From contig NZ_CP031969.1 in the NCBI RefSeq assembly GCF_003443735.1, positions 6,820,001-6,884,000 of the forward strand: a stretch of DNA of 64,000 nt, read 5' to 3'. This DNA is from Streptomyces sp. CC0208 (GTDB lineage: Bacteria; Actinomycetota; Actinomycetes; Streptomycetales; Streptomycetaceae). How positions within the stretch are numbered: the stretch's first letter is position 1; every line of letters starts with the position of its first letter. The position numbers were made by a program, and so were the translations under genes. Shown here piece after piece: positions 32,348-40,093 of the stretch. Under the pieces are notes generated by a model, which saw only the letters and a program-made list of their open reading frames with translations, had not been told where the DNA came from and did not search any database.

Positions 32348-33460
32348 ATGTCTCGTCGTACCGCTCTCACCGTCCTGTCGGCCCTGTCCCTGGGCGTCGG
32401 CCTCGCCGTCCTCCCGACCCAGGCGCAGGCCGCGACCGTGGTCGTCAGCAACTCGACCGACCTGTCCAACGCCATCAAGAACGCCGGCGCCGGCACCGTC
32501 ATCCAGGTCCGCGGCGGCACCTACTACCCGACGGCCACCCTCCAGTCCACGGCCAACGGCAGTTCCTCCGCGCCCATCACCCTCACGGCGTACGGCTCGG
32601 AGACCGTCAAGATCGACGGCTCGTCGCTGCCCGACGGCGACTGGATCTTCAAGCTGACCGCCGACTACTGGAACGTCTCCAACATCACCTTCCAGAACTC
32701 CCCGGACAGCGCGGTCGTCTGCCAGTCCTGCACCGGGACGGTCTGGAACAACATCAAGACCATCAACGGCGGCGACTCCGGCTTCACGCTCACCGGCGAC
32801 GGAACCGTGAACAACACCGTCAAGAACATCGACTCCTACGGCAACTACGACGCCGCGAACCACGGCGAGAACGCCGACGGCATCGCCGTGAAGTTCGGCT
32901 CCGGCACCGGCAACCTCATCACCGGCGCCCGCCTCTACAACAACTCGGACGACGGGATCGACTTCTGGTCCTTCTCCTCGCCGGTCACCGTCGAGCACAC
33001 CTGGTCCATGGGCAACGGGGTCAACCGCTGGTCCGACTCCGCCTTCGCGGGCGACGGCAACGGCTACAAGCTGGGCGGCGACGGCGAGGTCGTCGCGCAC
33101 GTCATCAACAACTCCGCCGCCTGGGGAAACGCCGGCAACGGCTTCACCGAGAACTCCAACACCGGCGCCATCTCCATCAACCGCACCACCGCCTACGCCA
33201 ACAGCAAGTGGGGCTACTACTTCGCCACCAGCTCCGCGAAGCTCGGCAAGAACCTCGCGGTGAGCAACGGCAGCGGCTCGGTCAGCAAGGGGTCCAAGGT
33301 GACCTCGTCCGGCAACAACTGGGACAGCGGGATCAGCACCCCCGCCTTCAAGTCGACCGACGCCTCGACGACGTACAACGCGCGCAGCTCCAGCGGCACC
33401 CTGCCCGCCACCACGTTCCTGACGACCGGCAGCACCACCATCGGCGCGACCATGAACTGA
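32348..33460 (+). CDS. Secreted pectate lyase, polysaccharide lyase family 9
   Basis: 370 residues. Sec/Tat signal (MSRRTALTVLSALSLGVG), cut near AQA-AT. Right-handed beta-helix with many Asn/Thr-rich coils. ENADGIAVKFGSGTGN (about residues 175-190) is the PL9 core with the lysine expected to act as the base, followed by YNNSDDGIDFWSF with calcium-site acidic residues. PL9 enzymes cut polygalacturonate endo- or exo-wise. It is the last gene of the plus-strand pectin run; a GACCCG/CGGGTC inverted repeat at 33493-33516 may end transcription. Confidence 0.92.
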   Translation: MSRRTALTVLSALSLGVGLAVLPTQAQAATVVVSNSTDLSNAIKNAGAGTVIQVRGGTYYPTATLQSTANGSSSAPITLTAYGSETVKIDGSSLPDGDWIFKLTADYWNVSNITFQNSPDSAVVCQSCTGTVWNNIKTINGGDSGFTLTGDGTVNNTVKNIDSYGNYDAANHGENADGIAVKFGSGTGNLITGARLYNNSDDGIDFWSFSSPVTVEHTWSMGNGVNRWSDSAFAGDGNGYKLGGDGEVVAHVINNSAAWGNAGNGFTENSNTGAISINRTTAYANSKWGYYFATSSAKLGKNLAVSNGSGSVSKGSKVTSSGNNWDSGISTPAFKSTDASTTYNARSSSGTLPATTFLTTGSTTIGATMN

Positions 33461-33553
33461 CGCGGCCTCCGAAACCCCGCCTCAGGGCGCTTGACCCGTT
33501 TTTTACCGGGCGGGTCTCGCGCCCGACATGGTGACGCGCGTAGAACCTCTGTC

Positions 33554-34351
33554 ATGCATAAGTCACTGCGTATCGCTGCCGCCACCGCCGCCTGTGCGGT
33601 CGCCGGCGCCGCCCTGTACGGCGCCGGCGCGGCCACCGCCGGCCAGTCCACGGCGAACTCCACGCACGAGCCCTACAACATCGGGCTCCTGGTCAAGGAC
33701 ATCGACACCTACTACGGCACCACCGCCGACGCGAACGGTGTCTACCAGGCGTCGCCCACCAGTCCGTACGCCAAGGACCTCGCGTCCCTCGACAAGGCGG
33801 CCCGGAAGTACATCGACCAGGCCGCCCGCAAGGCGCACCACAGGGGTGAGAAGCCCGCCGTGGTCTTCGACATCGACGACACGCTGCTGCTCAGCCTCGA
33901 CTACGAGAAGCGCTACAACTACACGTACAACCCGACCACGTGGGCCGACTACGTGAACCGGGCCGACCGCCCGGCCGTCTTCGGCAGCCCCGAGCTCGTG
34001 CGGTACGCCGAGAAGAAGGGCGTCGAGGTCTTCTACAACTCCGGCCTCAGCGAGGCGCAGCGCTCGGCCGCGGTCGAGAACCTGAAGAAGATCGGCGCCG
34101 ATGTGAACCTCGACGCCGACCACGTGTTCCTCAAGGACAAGGCGAACCCGCCGTCCTACCTGAGCGCCTGCGCCACACCGGGCACCTGGACCTGCACCAC
34201 CGTGCAGTACAAGTCCGGCACCCGCGCGCACATCGAGAAGGACCTCGGGTTCGAGATCATCGCCAACTTCGGCGACCAGTACTCCGACCTGGAGGGCGGT
34301 TACGCCGACCGGACGTACAAGCTGCCGAACCCGACGTACTTCGTGAGCTAA
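33554..34351 (+). CDS. Secreted HAD-family acid phosphatase (class B type)
   Basis: 265 residues. Signal peptide or lipid-free leader to about residue 29 (ATA-GQ). HAD motif I FDIDDTLL at about residues 105-112 with both aspartates; motif II in FYNSGLS; the acidic motif in NFGDQYSDLEGG near the C-terminus. It would hydrolyse phosphomonoesters outside the cell. There is no clear ribosome site before ATG 33554; TAGAAC at 33541-33546 could be a -10 box giving a nearly leaderless message. The stop codon shares CTAA with the convergent GH43 gene. Confidence 0.88.
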   Translation: MHKSLRIAAATAACAVAGAALYGAGAATAGQSTANSTHEPYNIGLLVKDIDTYYGTTADANGVYQASPTSPYAKDLASLDKAARKYIDQAARKAHHRGEKPAVVFDIDDTLLLSLDYEKRYNYTYNPTTWADYVNRADRPAVFGSPELVRYAEKKGVEVFYNSGLSEAQRSAAVENLKKIGADVNLDADHVFLKDKANPPSYLSACATPGTWTCTTVQYKSGTRAHIEKDLGFEIIANFGDQYSDLEGGYADRTYKLPNPTYFVS

Positions 34352-36543
34352 CCCCGCACCGGCCGGATCCCTTCGAGGGTCGGCACCACGGGCTTGATCG
34401 TGCCGTCCGCCGCGAACTCCAGGCGGTCGACGGTGGTTTCGCGGTGCATGCCGTCCCCGCCCGGCCTCCCCGGCCCGTTCAGGGCGAACCGGTGATAGAC
34501 GATGTACCAGTCGTCGGTGCCGGGGACGTTCACCACGGAGTGGTGACCGGTGGCGAGGATGCCGTACTCGGGACGCTTGGACAGGATCGTCCCCTTCTTG
34601 GTCCACGGGCCGAGCGGGGACGGTCCCGTCGCGTAGGCGACGTGGTAGTTCTCGCTGCGGGTGTCGTCCTCGGACCACATGAAGTAGTACGTGCCGTGCC
34701 GCTTGATCACGAAGGAACCCTCGCGGAAGTCGTCCGGGGTGATGTCCTCGATCTTCGCCGGGTCGTACGAGGTCATGTCGTCGTTCAGCGGCACGACGTA
34801 CCCGTGCCCGTTGCCCCAGTAGAGGTACGACGTCCCGTCGTCGGTGAAGACGGCCGGGTCGATCATCTGGCCCTGCAGCGAACCGCCCTTCGCCACCAGG
34901 GGCTTGCCGAGCGCGTCCTTGAAGGGGCCCGCGGGGGAGTCCGCCACGGCCACACCGATCTGCTGCTCGGCGCAGAAGTAGAAGTAGTACGTGCCGTTCT
35001 TCTCCGCGATCGCCGGCGCCCACGCGTACTTGTCGGCCCACGACACGTCCGCGCCGAGGTCGAGGATGACCCCGTGGTCCTTCCAGTGGACCAGGTCCTT
35101 CGACGAGTACGCCTTGAAACGGGTCCCGCCCCAGCCGTTGAAGCCGTCGGTGGTCGGGTAGATCCAGTACTCGCCGTTCAGGTAGTGCACGTCCGGGTCG
35201 GCGTTGAGGCCGGGCAGGACGGGGCTGCCGGTCCGCACCGCCTCGACCGTCCAACTCCGGCTGGTGCCGTCGGCGGCCGTCACGGTGTACGACTGCGGCC
35301 TGCGGAAGTCGCGCTGGGTACCGGACCTGGGGGCGATGCTCGCGCCCTCACCCACGGCGATCTTCGGAGCGAGGTGCGTGAGGTCGGTGTCGGTCTGCAC
35401 CGGGAGCACGACCTTCGACGCGGCCTCCGTGAGGATCGCGTACCCCTTCTGCCCCTTGGCCGTCGCGTCCACCACCGAGGCGGGCGTCGACGGATACGCG
35501 GCCAGCAGCCGGTCGTACTCCTTCTGCGTCACCGGAAGCACCGTGCCGTGCCGGGGACTCGCGGGCAGCTGGTAGTTCGTGGACGGGGTCCACCTGCCCG
35601 AGTCGAGGTCGGTGGTCTCGAAGGGGACGTACCCGCGGCCGCCGTACTCGTCGATGAACAGGTACCACTTCTTCTCGGTGTTCGACTTGAACACCGTCGG
35701 CCCCTCGCCGCGGTCCATCGCCCCGCTGCCGATGCAGTCCGCGACCAGGTCGTACCTGGTGGCGGTCAGGCTCGTCGACTCCTCGCCGGTGATGAACTTG
35801 GCGCAGGGCGAGCTGGAGGCGGGGTCCCGCTCGTCCTTGGTGTAGCGGTAGTAGGTGTCCTTGTACTTCACGACCGTCGAGTCGATCACCGAGTAGCCGG
35901 GGTCGTTCCAGACCTTCGGCGCGCCGAAGGTGCGGAAGTCCTTGGTGGTCGCGTACAGCATCTTGTTGTACGTCGATCCCGTGTGCCCGGGGTCGTCGTC
36001 GGCGTACAGCTTCGACGCCCAGAAGACGACGTACTCACCGAGGCCGGCGTCCCAGTAGGCCTCCGGCGCCCAGGTGTTGCCCGCGTTGTCCGGGGCGACC
36101 TTCACCAGGCGCTGGTCGGTCCAGTGGACCAGGTCGGTGGACTCCCAGATCATGATCGACTTGCTGCCGTGCCGCTGGACGTCGTCCCAACTGCCGCTGC
36201 TGTTCCGGTACATGCGCAGGTTTGTGGCGATCAGATAGAACTTGTCGCCCTTGGGGGAGCGGATCACGAAGGGGTCCCGCAGGCCCTTCTCGCCGGCCGT
36301 CGACGTCAGCACCGGCTTGCCCTGGTTCAGCTCGCGCCAGTGCAGGGGGTCGTTGCCGCGGCTGAGTGCGTAGCGGATCTGCTCGCCGTCTGCGGTGCCC
36401 TCACCGGTGAAGTAGGCGAAGAGATAGCCGGCGTACGTGGAGTGGCTCACGGGTGGTGCTCCTGGGTGGGCGGAACCGGGCGGTGCGGTGAGAAGGGCCA
36501 GCAGTAGCGAGAGACAGGCGACGAGGAGGATACGTGGGCGCAT
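34348..36543 (-). CDS. Large secreted protein with two GH43-type propellers
   Basis: 731 residues. Signal peptide cut near residue 25 (GSA-HP). Residues about 35-330 form an N-terminal GH43-like propeller (GLRDPFVIR, AGNTWAPEAYWD). About 360-420 is an Ig-like/DUF5018-type linker (SYTVTAADGTSRSWTV). About 425-731 is a classical GH43 domain (LNADPDVHYLNGEYWIYPT base Asp; MIDPAVFTDDGTSYLYWG; FREGSFVIKRHG acid Glu). This is the form of exo-acting arabinan or galactan enzymes. AGGAG precedes ATG 36543. The CGAAA-N-TTTCG motif about 120 bp upstream suggests control separate from the pectin run. Confidence 0.91.
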   Translation of the reverse strand: MRPRILLVACLSLLLALLTAPPGSAHPGAPPVSHSTYAGYLFAYFTGEGTADGEQIRYALSRGNDPLHWRELNQGKPVLTSTAGEKGLRDPFVIRSPKGDKFYLIATNLRMYRNSSGSWDDVQRHGSKSIMIWESTDLVHWTDQRLVKVAPDNAGNTWAPEAYWDAGLGEYVVFWASKLYADDDPGHTGSTYNKMLYATTKDFRTFGAPKVWNDPGYSVIDSTVVKYKDTYYRYTKDERDPASSSPCAKFITGEESTSLTATRYDLVADCIGSGAMDRGEGPTVFKSNTEKKWYLFIDEYGGRGYVPFETTDLDSGRWTPSTNYQLPASPRHGTVLPVTQKEYDRLLAAYPSTPASVVDATAKGQKGYAILTEAASKVVLPVQTDTDLTHLAPKIAVGEGASIAPRSGTQRDFRRPQSYTVTAADGTSRSWTVEAVRTGSPVLPGLNADPDVHYLNGEYWIYPTTDGFNGWGGTRFKAYSSKDLVHWKDHGVILDLGADVSWADKYAWAPAIAEKNGTYYFYFCAEQQIGVAVADSPAGPFKDALGKPLVAKGGSLQGQMIDPAVFTDDGTSYLYWGNGHGYVVPLNDDMTSYDPAKIEDITPDDFREGSFVIKRHGTYYFMWSEDDTRSENYHVAYATGPSPLGPWTKKGTILSKRPEYGILATGHHSVVNVPGTDDWYIVYHRFALNGPGRPGGDGMHRETTVDRLEFAADGTIKPVVPTLEGIRPVRG

Positions 36544-36656
36544 GTCACTCCTGGGGGTGTGGGGGTGTGGGGGTTTCTGTGGGGTGCTGTGCGCGCCTTC
36601 GGAGTGTTACGAGTGGGAAACAGCACGTCAATCGGTGAGCGCGCGAGGAGAAGCAG

Positions 36657-36667
36657 CGAAAGTTTCG
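36657..36667. promoter_or_regulatory. CGAAA-G-TTTCG palindrome upstream of the GH43 gene
   Basis: Perfect 11-bp palindrome about 115-125 bp upstream of the double-GH43 start codon, followed by a second half, CTTTCG, at 36672-36677. CGAAA-N-TTTCG is the form I recall for operators of Streptomyces xylanolytic genes, so a LacI/XlnR-type repressor is plausible. Confidence 0.5.
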
Positions 36668-36697
36668 GTTGCTTTCGGCTGAGCGGCCGAACGGGGA

Positions 36698-36729
36698 AAC
36701 GCCCCGCCTGTCGTCACAGGCGGGGCGTT
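36698..36729. terminator. 14-bp hairpin, strong terminator-like
   Basis: AACGCCCCGCCTGT and its perfect complement separated by a 4-nt CGTC loop. It lies in the 479-bp gap between the GH43 gene and the anti-sigma-like gene (both minus strand). It could stop read-through from the sigma operon into the GH43 promoter, or end an unannotated short transcript. Confidence 0.65.
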
Positions 36730-36735
36730 CCTAGT

Positions 36736-36845
36736 GCCGGCCCGAGGGGGGCTCCAGCCGGCAGCTGCCGGCCGAGGGGGGCTCAGGCCGGCAGGTCTGT
36801 GAAGTTGTACGCCGTCATTCAGGCACCACCGTCATTCCGGCACTA
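36736..36845. repeat. Two short tandem duplications in non-coding DNA
   Basis: A roughly 29-nt unit occurs at 36736-36764 and 36767-36794 (GCCGG...GAGGGGGGCTC...GCCGGCAG), each able to fold through GCCGG/CCGGC. A 17-nt unit starting CCGTCATTC follows at 36812-36828 and 36829-36845. No reading frame in 36544-37022 looks coding. Confidence 0.6.
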
Positions 36846-36975
36846 CTAGGGACGTCCATGGTGACCGAATGGTTGTTCCCCAGGGGAGAACTTGTGGTGA
36901 GGGAGCGCTTGTTGGGCTCCGTGGGAGTCGGAGTCGGGACCGTTCACCCATGGAGTTGCCGCCGACGAGGAAAAG

Positions 36976-37019
36976 GTTGCCGCCCCGCCGAGAACTTTTT
37001 TCGGCAAGCCTGCGGCAAC
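36976..37019 (-). terminator. Hairpin with U-run after the anti-sigma-like gene
   Basis: Read on the minus strand, 4 nt after the stop codon: GTTGCCGC and GCGGCAAC form the outer stem, GCCGA and TCGGC an inner one, and CTTTTCC follows. This is a conventional intrinsic terminator for the sigma/anti-sigma operon. Confidence 0.6.
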
Positions 37020-37022
37020 GGC

Positions 37023-37877
37023 CTACGAGCCCCCTTCGCCCGCGGCCCCGTCGTCCTGCGCCGCGAAGCCACCCTTCACGGCGAGGTGCCCGGACCTGGC
37101 GGTCGCCGTCGCGGTGTAGCCGTCGTCCTTCGCGTCCCGGCCGCCGCGCTCATGGTTGTACTGCCCGGCGAACACCCACTCGCCCTTCGGGACCGTGCGG
37201 CCGTCCTTGAGTACCCAGGTGTAGACGAGGAACCCGTCCCGCTCGGCGACCGTCAGCGTGAAGTCGCCCTCGGGCAGCGAGCGCCAGGCCCCGGTGTCGG
37301 TGACCCCGCCGGTCTGTGCGATCCGCAGCTCGACCGTGAGCGAGGTCAGTTGCTCGGACGTCCTGACGGTGACATTGCTCTGTGCCCAGAACTGATTGCT
37401 GTGCCTGTCCATCGAGCCGTCCGACCACAGCGGGCCGTCCTCGGCGCCGGACGCCGGCACCCCGGCGGAGGCGCTCGGCGTGCCCGAGGGTGTACCGCTC
37501 GGCTTGTCGGCCCGGTGGGTGGGGGCGGTGTTCCGCGTCGGATGCGCCGACGGGGCGGGCGGACGGCTGGTCGCGTCGGGGGAGGGGGTGGGCGTACCCG
37601 TGGCAGCGACCCCCTTCTGGGCCGGCGGCTCGTCCTTCACCGCGGACGCCACCGCGTACCCGCCGAGGCCCAGCACGCAGGCGACCGCGGCCGTGGCGCT
37701 CACCACCCGCACCCAGCCGTAGAACTGTGGCCGTCTCGCCCGGTGGTCGGGGCGGCTCTGCTCCGCAATACCGCGCTCGACCCGGGCGAGGATCCGCTCG
37801 CGGTTCGGCTCGTGCGACTCGGCCGCGTCCCGCAGCCGGGCGCGCAGTGCGCCGTGCACGTCCCGCTGCATGGTCAT
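37023..37877 (-). CDS. Single-span membrane protein paired with the ECF sigma factor
   Basis: 284 residues. About 48 cytoplasmic residues (MTMQRDVHGALRARLRDAAE), one membrane helix at about 54-78, a Pro/Ser/Thr-rich linker to about 150, and an extracytoplasmic domain (about 150-284) with no family I recognise. The ATG overlaps the sigma gene stop (ATGA), and GGAAGG is upstream. The arrangement is that of SigE-subfamily sigma factors with a downstream membrane partner; an anti-sigma role is inferred, as no zinc-finger anti-sigma motif (H-x3-C-x2-C) is present. Confidence 0.82.
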   Translation of the reverse strand: MTMQRDVHGALRARLRDAAESHEPNRERILARVERGIAEQSRPDHRARRPQFYGWVRVVSATAAVACVLGLGGYAVASAVKDEPPAQKGVAATGTPTPSPDATSRPPAPSAHPTRNTAPTHRADKPSGTPSGTPSASAGVPASGAEDGPLWSDGSMDRHSNQFWAQSNVTVRTSEQLTSLTVELRIAQTGGVTDTGAWRSLPEGDFTLTVAERDGFLVYTWVLKDGRTVPKGEWVFAGQYNHERGGRDAKDDGYTATATARSGHLAVKGGFAAQDDGAAGEGGS

Positions 37878-38440
37878 CGGTCCCTTCCTCCGGCGTCACC
37901 GGTACGCGCCATCGTGGCACGCACCTTCTGCGGAGCGTTCTGGGGGCCCAGCAGCCGCTGCAACTCGGCCATCCCCTTGGAGGTCTGGCTCTTCACCGTA
38001 CCGACCGACACCCCCAGGGCCAGCGCGGTCTCCTTCTCGGAGAGATCGAACGCGTGCCGCAGCACCACGCACGCCCGCTTGCGGAACGGCAGCCTGCGCA
38101 GCGCCTCCTGGACATCGACCGCGCCCGCCACGTCCGGGTTCTCGGCCTTCTCCTCGCGCTGGGACCAGAACAGGGCGACGCGCCGGCGCTCCCGGACCGC
38201 GCTGCGGATACGGGTGCGGGCCAGGTTGGCGACCACCCCGCGCGCGTACGCCACCGGGTGGTCGGCCGCGCGCACCCGGTCCCAGCGGTGCCACAGCGCC
38301 AGCAGCGCGTCCGCCGCCAGGTCGTCGGCGGCGTCCGGCTCGCCGGTCAGCAGATGGGCGAGGCGGGACAGTTCGGCATAGTGGCGTTCGAAGAAGGCGT
38401 GGAACTCCACGGAGGCGGCGTCGTCGACGACTGTGCCCAC
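37874..38440 (-). CDS. ECF RNA polymerase sigma factor, SigE subfamily
   Basis: 188 residues. Region 2 (about 10-78: FHAFFERHYAELSRLAHLLTG, ADDLAADALLALWHRW) and region 4 (about 108-165: ALRRLPFRKRACVVLRHAFDLSEKETALALGVSVGTVKSQTSKGM), the SigE-subfamily signature. It directs RNA polymerase to a regulon that cannot be read here. GTG 38440 is preceded by AAAGGAG. Operon with the membrane protein downstream. Confidence 0.93.
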   Translation of the reverse strand: MGTVVDDAASVEFHAFFERHYAELSRLAHLLTGEPDAADDLAADALLALWHRWDRVRAADHPVAYARGVVANLARTRIRSAVRERRRVALFWSQREEKAENPDVAGAVDVQEALRRLPFRKRACVVLRHAFDLSEKETALALGVSVGTVKSQTSKGMAELQRLLGPQNAPQKVRATMARTGDAGGRDR

Positions 38441-38459
38441 GGGCTCCCTCTCCTTTGTG

Positions 38460-38475
38460 TGTCATGTGAATGACA
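38460..38475. promoter_or_regulatory. Inverted repeat in the sigma-gene leader
   Basis: TGTCAT-GTGA-ATGACA, perfect 6-bp arms, 20 bp upstream of the sigma gene's start codon on its leader side, next to the ribosome site. It could be an operator or a translation-modulating hairpin. Confidence 0.4.
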
Positions 38476-38676
38476 TGTGATCATCCGGGGGTGGCCGGCC
38501 GGAGATCCGGAAGCGTAGCAGTGATCGATCAGGTGTTCCCGTACGGGTCTTCGAACAAGGTCTGACGGGGCGACCCCCGAATCCGTAACACGGGGAAAAC
38601 CTGAAGCGCGTTCACCGCAGGAACAATCCAGCCAGCATCCGCACACCGATCATTCAGGCACCCAGGAGCAGCGACC

Positions 38677-40080
38677 ATGTCCGTCGACCGGTACTTCAGG
38701 ATCTCCGAGAGGGGATCCACCTTCGCCCGTGAGATACGCGGCGGCTTCGCCACGTTCTTCACGATGGCCTACATCCTTGTCCTGAATCCCATCATCCTCG
38801 GCAGCGCGAAGGACAAGTTCGGGCACCAGTTGGATGCGGTCCAGCTGACCACCGCGACGGCCCTGGTGGCCGCGGTGATGACGATCGTCATGGGTGTGGG
38901 CGGGAACCTGCCGCTCGCGCTCGCCGCCGGGCTCGGGCTCAACGCGGTCGTCGCCTTCCAGATCGCCCCGCTGATGAGCTGGGACGACGCGATGGGACTG
39001 GTCGTCCTGGAGGGCCTGCTCATCTGCGTGTTGGTGGTGACCGGCCTGCGCGAGGCCGTCATGCACGCCATTCCGCAACCGCTCAAGCAGGCGATCAGTG
39101 TCGGCATCGGGCTGTTCATCGCGTTCATCGGCTTCGTGGACGCGGGGTTCGTGAGCCGTATCCCCGACGCGGCCAACACCACTGTGCCGGTCCAGCTCGG
39201 CGGCACCGGCGCGCTCAGCGGCTGGCCGATCCTGGTCTTCTGTCTCGGGGTACTGCTGACGATCGGGCTGCTCGCGCGCAAGGTCAAGGGCGCGATCCTG
39301 ATCAGCATCGTGACCATGACGGTCCTCGCGATGATCATCAACTCGATCGCCGACATCAAGTCCTGGGGGCTGACGACGCCGCAGTGGCCCGACAAGGTCG
39401 TCGACGCCCCGGACTTCGGTCTGATCGGTCACTTCAGCCTGTTCGGCTCCTTCAGCGCGCCCGGCGTCGGGATCGTCACGGTCGTCCTGCTGATCTTCAC
39501 GCTGATCCTCTCCGACTTCTTCGACACGATGGGCACGGTCGTCGGCATCAGCGCGGAGGCCGGACTGCTGGACGAGGAGGGCAAGGTGCCCAACCTCGGC
39601 CGGGTCCTGCTGATCGACGGGGCGGCGGCCGTGGCCGGTGGCGCGGCGTCCGCGTCTTCCGCCACGTCGTACATCGAGTCGGCGGCGGGGGTCGGTGAGG
39701 GCTCGCGCACCGGGTTCTCGAACCTGATCACGGGCGGGCTGTTCGGCCTGGCGCTGTTCCTGACCCCGCTGCTGACCATCGTCCCGCTCCAGGCCGCCGC
39801 GCCCGCCCTGGTCGCCGTGGGCTTCCTGATGATGACGCAGGTCAAGCACATCGACTGGGACCGCTACGACATCGCGATCCCGGCGTTCCTGACCATCGCC
39901 GTGATGCCGTTCACCTACTCGATCACCAACGGCATCGGGGCCGGGTTCCTGGCGTACGTCGTGATCAAGGTCGTACTGGGCAAGGCCAAGGAGATCCACT
40001 GGCTGCTGTGGGCGGCCTCGGCGCTGTTCCTCGTGTACTTCGCGATCGACCCGATCGAGCAGGTGCTCGGCGCCAAGTAA
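38677..40080 (+). CDS. NCS2-family purine (guanine/hypoxanthine) permease
   Basis: 467 residues, about 12-14 membrane spans. AzgA/PbuG-type features: FTMAYILVLNP near the N-terminus, GLGLNAVVAF at about 90, and the SDFFDTMGTVVGIS block at about 280, which are characteristic of the hypoxanthine/guanine branch. It imports purine bases with protons. CCAGGAG lies before ATG 38677. Single gene; its 3' end is 13 bp from the convergent PBP gene. Confidence 0.93.
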   Translation: MSVDRYFRISERGSTFAREIRGGFATFFTMAYILVLNPIILGSAKDKFGHQLDAVQLTTATALVAAVMTIVMGVGGNLPLALAAGLGLNAVVAFQIAPLMSWDDAMGLVVLEGLLICVLVVTGLREAVMHAIPQPLKQAISVGIGLFIAFIGFVDAGFVSRIPDAANTTVPVQLGGTGALSGWPILVFCLGVLLTIGLLARKVKGAILISIVTMTVLAMIINSIADIKSWGLTTPQWPDKVVDAPDFGLIGHFSLFGSFSAPGVGIVTVVLLIFTLILSDFFDTMGTVVGISAEAGLLDEEGKVPNLGRVLLIDGAAAVAGGAASASSATSYIESAAGVGEGSRTGFSNLITGGLFGLALFLTPLLTIVPLQAAAPALVAVGFLMMTQVKHIDWDRYDIAIPAFLTIAVMPFTYSITNGIGAGFLAYVVIKVVLGKAKEIHWLLWAASALFLVYFAIDPIEQVLGAK

Positions 40081-40093
40081 CCACCGGGAGGAC

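Noticed and set aside
17512..33460. Recent horizontal transfer island
   Set aside because: GC content and codon bias match the rest of the window, and no integrase, tRNA, attachment site or insertion sequence flanks the run.
36858..38381. Long plus-strand open frame opposite the sigma and anti-sigma genes
   Set aside because: It is the antisense shadow of two well-supported genes; high GC keeps such frames open. It has no domain or ribosome site.
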